From: Antitrichia curtipendula
Taxonomy: Eukaryota > Streptophyta > Bryopsida > Hypnales > Leucodontaceae
Assembly (NCBI GenBank): GCA_951230915.1
Contig: OX579635.1
Location: 8,246,001 to 8,310,000 of the forward strand
DNA: 64,000 nt
Reading direction: 5' to 3'
Below, piece after piece: positions 60,166 to 64,000 of the stretch. Position numbers and translations under genes: made by a program. Each line of letters begins with the position of its first letter. Position 1 is the first letter of the stretch. The notes beneath the pieces are model-generated. The model worked only from the letters and a program-made list of their open reading frames with translations, had not been told where the DNA came from and made no database searches.

Positions 60166-63100
60166 GTTTAGGATATGAGTGGGAATTGATTTTTTTTGAA
60201 GAGGGTTTTTATTTCAATGTACTACGTACTCATGATTCGTCAAGTGGTCATTGTAAAATGCGCTCCATTCATAAGAGTGGTGTTGCTTGGGGTTTTTGAT
60301 TTTGATGTGTATTTGTGTGTATTTTGCTTCTTTTGTTGAATGATTTTGATGTTTGTGATTTAATTTGCTAGTTTTATGAAGTAATTGTCAATTTGAAAGT
60401 TCATTTTTGGAATTCTAGTTTTGGAATTAGGATAGTTCGTAATACCATTTGGGCTGAAGTTGGTTGTCTAAGGATGGATATCAATAAATCTCAAGTCTGA
60501 TTTGGTTTTGTTATGTATAGTCAGGTATTAGGGTTATCAATCCAATTAGATTGGTTATCTAGTTGGTTGCGACAGTTAGGTGAGGAGTTCCTATTTGGCA
60601 GTTTGGGCTGTGTTTTGAGGTTACCAGTACAAGTTGGTTAGGAAACTGCCTGATTTGGGTTTAAAGGAGGTGTTTCCCAATTTGGAAGGCACCCACCGTT
60701 TGAGAGAGTCCAATGCGAGTCCCAGTCCAAGTTGGCTGCATATTTTATGTTTCTATATGGTTTATGTGTGTTTGGAGTGGTTAAGTTTCAATTGTAGAAG
60801 TGTGCAGATGAATGTGAAATTCTGAAGTTTGAAGATAAAACAGTATGAAGAAGATGGAGGTTTTCTGATGTTAAGGAAATCATATTATGTTATTGAGGAT
60901 GTGTAGTATAATGTTGAAGAGAATTCTCATGGAAAGATGAAAGATATGTTTAGTTGAAGAAGTTTGAGCCTAGTGGGAGAAATATTTTGAGAACATAATA
61001 AATTTTTTGTATCAAACGTTAAATCTGTAAACGGTGATTTGTCAACAATTTGGATTAATGAAATGAAAGTGTATTAGCAATTGGTTGCATGTGTATGAAT
61101 TAATCAAGTGGGAGTTGTTTGTTGTCTGTAGCTGGTGTTTGGCTATGGTTGTATGGCTGAAGTCAAAGTGGGTTTAACAATGATTTATGAAAATGTAAGT
61201 ATGTGTGAATGGGATATATTTTGATGGAATGTAACTTGTGTTGATTTAATTCTGCATTCAATTTGAAAGTTTTGTATGTCATTGCAGTGAATTGCATTTT
61301 TTTCCAAGTTGGGTATGTATGGGGTCTTTAATTTATAACAGTCTAATTTGGAGTTTGTATAAAGTCTAAATGTTGTTTTATGGAATTTCCAATTGGGTTT
61401 GTTTATGAATGCATGCCTATTGTTAAGTTAGAGTGAGCTATGTAAGAAGCTGTAAGGGTCATAATTAAAGTTATTTTGAGAACATAATTAAGAATGGGAA
61501 ACTAAGAGTAAAAGTTGTAATTCCAAATTGGTCTATGAGTCTCTGTGAGGAGCCTATCATTTGGGATTTTATTGTGACATGTTGAGTGATGATGTATGTG
61601 AGGGAACAAATTTGGATTCTATTATAGCAATTGAGAGGAAAAGAGTACAAGTAGCAAATTGGTGGAGTTATGCTGGATATCTAAGTGGAAGACAAGATTG
61701 TGCTGCCCAATAACTAGTGCGATTTGGAAGTAAAGAGCCTTGGCTGAGCTTGGTTAGTGAGCAATCCCAGTTGGAAATAAAGATTTGGCTGAAGGTTGTA
61801 CCAGTACTTTCCAATTTGGAGTAAAGACCAAAAGAACCTCATTGGCTGTGAAGTGAAGATCAATGAATAATTTGGAAGAATCTCTTTCATTTGTGGCTAT
61901 TAAAAAGGGAGTGAAATAAATTTAGTAATTAGGTTGTGTAAATTGTGAGAAATTAACTTGATGCTAGTTGAAAGTATACATTTATTGGGTGCTTTATTCC
62001 CTAATAAGTTGTCTTTTATCATTGCAAAGTAAGCCTATTTTAAAAACCTCCCTAGGAACAAACTTTACTATTGATTTAGAAATTTCCAAATAAGATCTAA
62101 ATCTATCTACAAAATGTTGTGTGTATAACAACCACTACCTTCAATTGCATGTAGAGTTGATAGAAAGTAAAAGCAACAGTTAAGTCATGAAGGTTGTGGT
62201 ATCGATTAGGGATAATAAAGAATAGCATTGCATATCATACAATTCCAAGCAATATAATAGTTGGTTTGGGAAGACTTCAAAATGTATGTAGAATCAACAG
62301 AAAGTAAGAGCAAGAACTGAGTAATCAGTAGGATTGTGGTGTCAATCAAGGTTATTAGAGAGTAGGATTTTCAAATTGGTCATTGAATATTGCCCTTGGA
62401 ATTCAGCCATGGTTGTTGGACCATTTGCTGCTGCTATGGATTGAGAACTGGGGATGCATTGCATGTTGCCTTTTCGGGGGGGATTTCGAGAGGCCTTAGA
62501 AAAGGTTCCAGACTTTGTGTTTCTAGTATATTGCATCAACGTGCTGCAGTCTGTGCTCGTCTTTTTCTATGTGTGGTAGAGAATGATGTTGACGAAGGGG
62601 CAACAATGAGAATACAAATCATGGCAGTAGTATGGGCTTCAGGATATTGAAGAGGCTTGGATAAATTTAGATAGGCAGGGTATTTGTTTCAATTATAGAT
62701 TGGGCTAAGTGGGTGCATGTGGCAGGGAAGTGTTATACTGGTTTGGATTGCATGATGATTGGAAGTTGTAGCTTTGGCACACTGTGTTAGTAAAGGCCGT
62801 ACGCTGCTCCCGCTCACCATGTCCTCCTCCGCTGCACCTAGGTGGCATTCATGGCCTATTTTTATGGTCCTATTGATATCAAATTGTCCCAAAAATTGGT
62901 AGGTCACTAGATATCTAAACCCTGCAAGCCTTCCCAAAATTTGAGGACTTGAAAGCACTTGCACCCTCTTCTATAAATGTCGAAAGTACCAAACATCCCA
63001 AATTGTAGACCGTTTGAGTAAATTCAACAGAGGTTTGACTATAATAATCTTTTTTTTAGTATGGCAAAAACATTAGCATCCTTGCCTTATAGGAGCCACT

Positions 63101-63545
63101 CATTTTTAGCTACCAATTTCTACAGTGAAATTTTTTGGATCTTGATATTAAGTCTAAGGTGATGGACTGATTGGATTCAATAAGATAGGGTCTTATATTT
63201 AGCCTCCATGCACTAGGCACTCAGGGATAGGAATTACAAATTATTTGTAATGTTCCCCTATAGTAGGTGACATCAGCTCATATCTCAATCATGTGATTAG
63301 CCAAATATCCATCAACTACCATTTTCATCTCCCACAACTAATTTCTTATCATTATTTTGAAGCTACATAATCCCAAAGTTCCATTAGAAGATAAACTATC
63401 TTTATTTTTTATCTTTACAGCTTTATACACATGAAATAAAAATTAAAAATATCTCAAAGTGTGAAAATAAATGAATTTGGATCTAATCATTGTTTAACAA
63501 AGGTAATAACAAATATAATAACATAGGTTCAAAAAGAACATCACT
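60166..63545. other. Long G/T-biased, gene-free stretch
   Basis: From about 60200 to 62700 the plus strand is noticeably richer in G and T than in C and A. No frame is recognisable; small frames at 62342-62964 on both strands match no family I know. Confidence 0.4.
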
Positions 63546-63549
63546 TCAT

Positions 63550-63735
63550 CTACAACAACTTAAAGATGTGCTTAATAATAGTTACAATATATTTTACATG
63601 AACTAGTTTATTGAGAGGATTGACTTGCTCAAGTGTCACATTGAAGATTCTCATGTCATCATTTTTCCATGCAAGATTATTTTGGCGGTCAAAAAGATCT
63701 AGCTTCTTTTTGTGGACGCCCGTGTGGTGATGCAA
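63550..63735 (-). pseudogene. Possible gag fragment of a Copia-type retrotransposon
   Basis: The minus-strand frame contains KKLDLFDRQNNLAWKNDDMRI, which recalls the start of plant Copia gag (LFDGxNNFxxWKxxMRxxL). It is only 61 residues long with no following gag or zinc knuckle, so at best a relic. Confidence 0.25.
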
Positions 63736-64000
63736 AGTTTAGAGCGTGGAGAAATTGATTTGATGTCACATCGTAAATGTAAGTGTTATGTAGAAAATGT
63801 GTTTATATGTTGTTTGAATTGATTTTGATATTAATAATATATTGAGAAAGATGACGTCACTCAATGTAGCTTTAAGGTGATGCTTATCCACCGATATGAA
63901 TGAGCAAACCATAAATAAAAAGGAACCATCAAAGAGCTTGATCAATTTAATTTAGTTTTTCTTTGTGTAACATTTTGGATTTTAGTATGTCAAATTATAG

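Overview
The window is eukaryotic nuclear DNA from a land plant. Genes are split by GT-AG introns, intergenic DNA is very AT-rich and full of short inverted-repeat transposons, plant telomere-type TTTAGGG/telo-box motifs occur, and every recognisable family is a plant one: argininosuccinate lyase with an N-terminal plastid-like extension, a GEM-like GRAM protein, an ankyrin-PGG membrane protein, an HMA metallochaperone-like protein, a plant-type AAA ATPase, STP sugar transporter and HVA22. The absence of seed-plant-specific features and the compact lipin make me favour a seedless plant (bryophyte or lycophyte grade). That is inference, and I cannot name the species.

Layout, left to right. 1-731: last recognisable exons of a PQQL-like M16 zinc protease (+), apparently decayed or cut by the window edge. 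4454-7454: an eight-exon, unusually short lipin-type phosphatase with N-LIP and LNS2 domains (+). 7455-11307: gene-free, with several inverted-repeat elements. 11308-13380: ankyrin-PGG gene (-). 14054-17995: argininosuccinate lyase gene and its leader (-). 18000-26200: about 8 kb of AT-rich DNA holding a Stowaway-like element and a complete-looking 1.54-kb non-autonomous CACTA element. 26226-28950: GEM-like gene (-). 29788-31700: stacked MITE-like elements. 31940-32179: decayed HVA22-like reading frame (-). 33365-34650: HMA-domain gene with a TATA box (-). 35400-46500: repeat-rich block containing a sugar-transporter (STP) pseudogene (-) that carries two TTAA-flanked elements. 46945-57000: a 23-exon AAA ATPase gene (-) whose exon lengths sum to an exact 958-codon frame plus stop. 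58180-58380: a 26-bp minisatellite. 58400-64000: AT-rich DNA without a convincing gene.

All five intact genes from 11 kb onward lie on the minus strand and look like independent single-gene transcription units; several have 5' leader introns, and two have clear upstream ORFs. No functional pathway links them. The most interesting biology is in the repeats: a set of elements of about 0.2-1 kb that all begin TTAA-CCCCTAAA (or close variants) and end with its reverse complement. They share TTAA junctions with each other, and two interrupt the STP pseudogene at single TTAA sites so that the coding homology resumes directly on the far side. This is a piggyBac-style TTAA target preference in a plant. 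I did the splicing by eye; the reading-frame arithmetic supports it for ASL, GEM, the AAA ATPase and most of the lipin gene.
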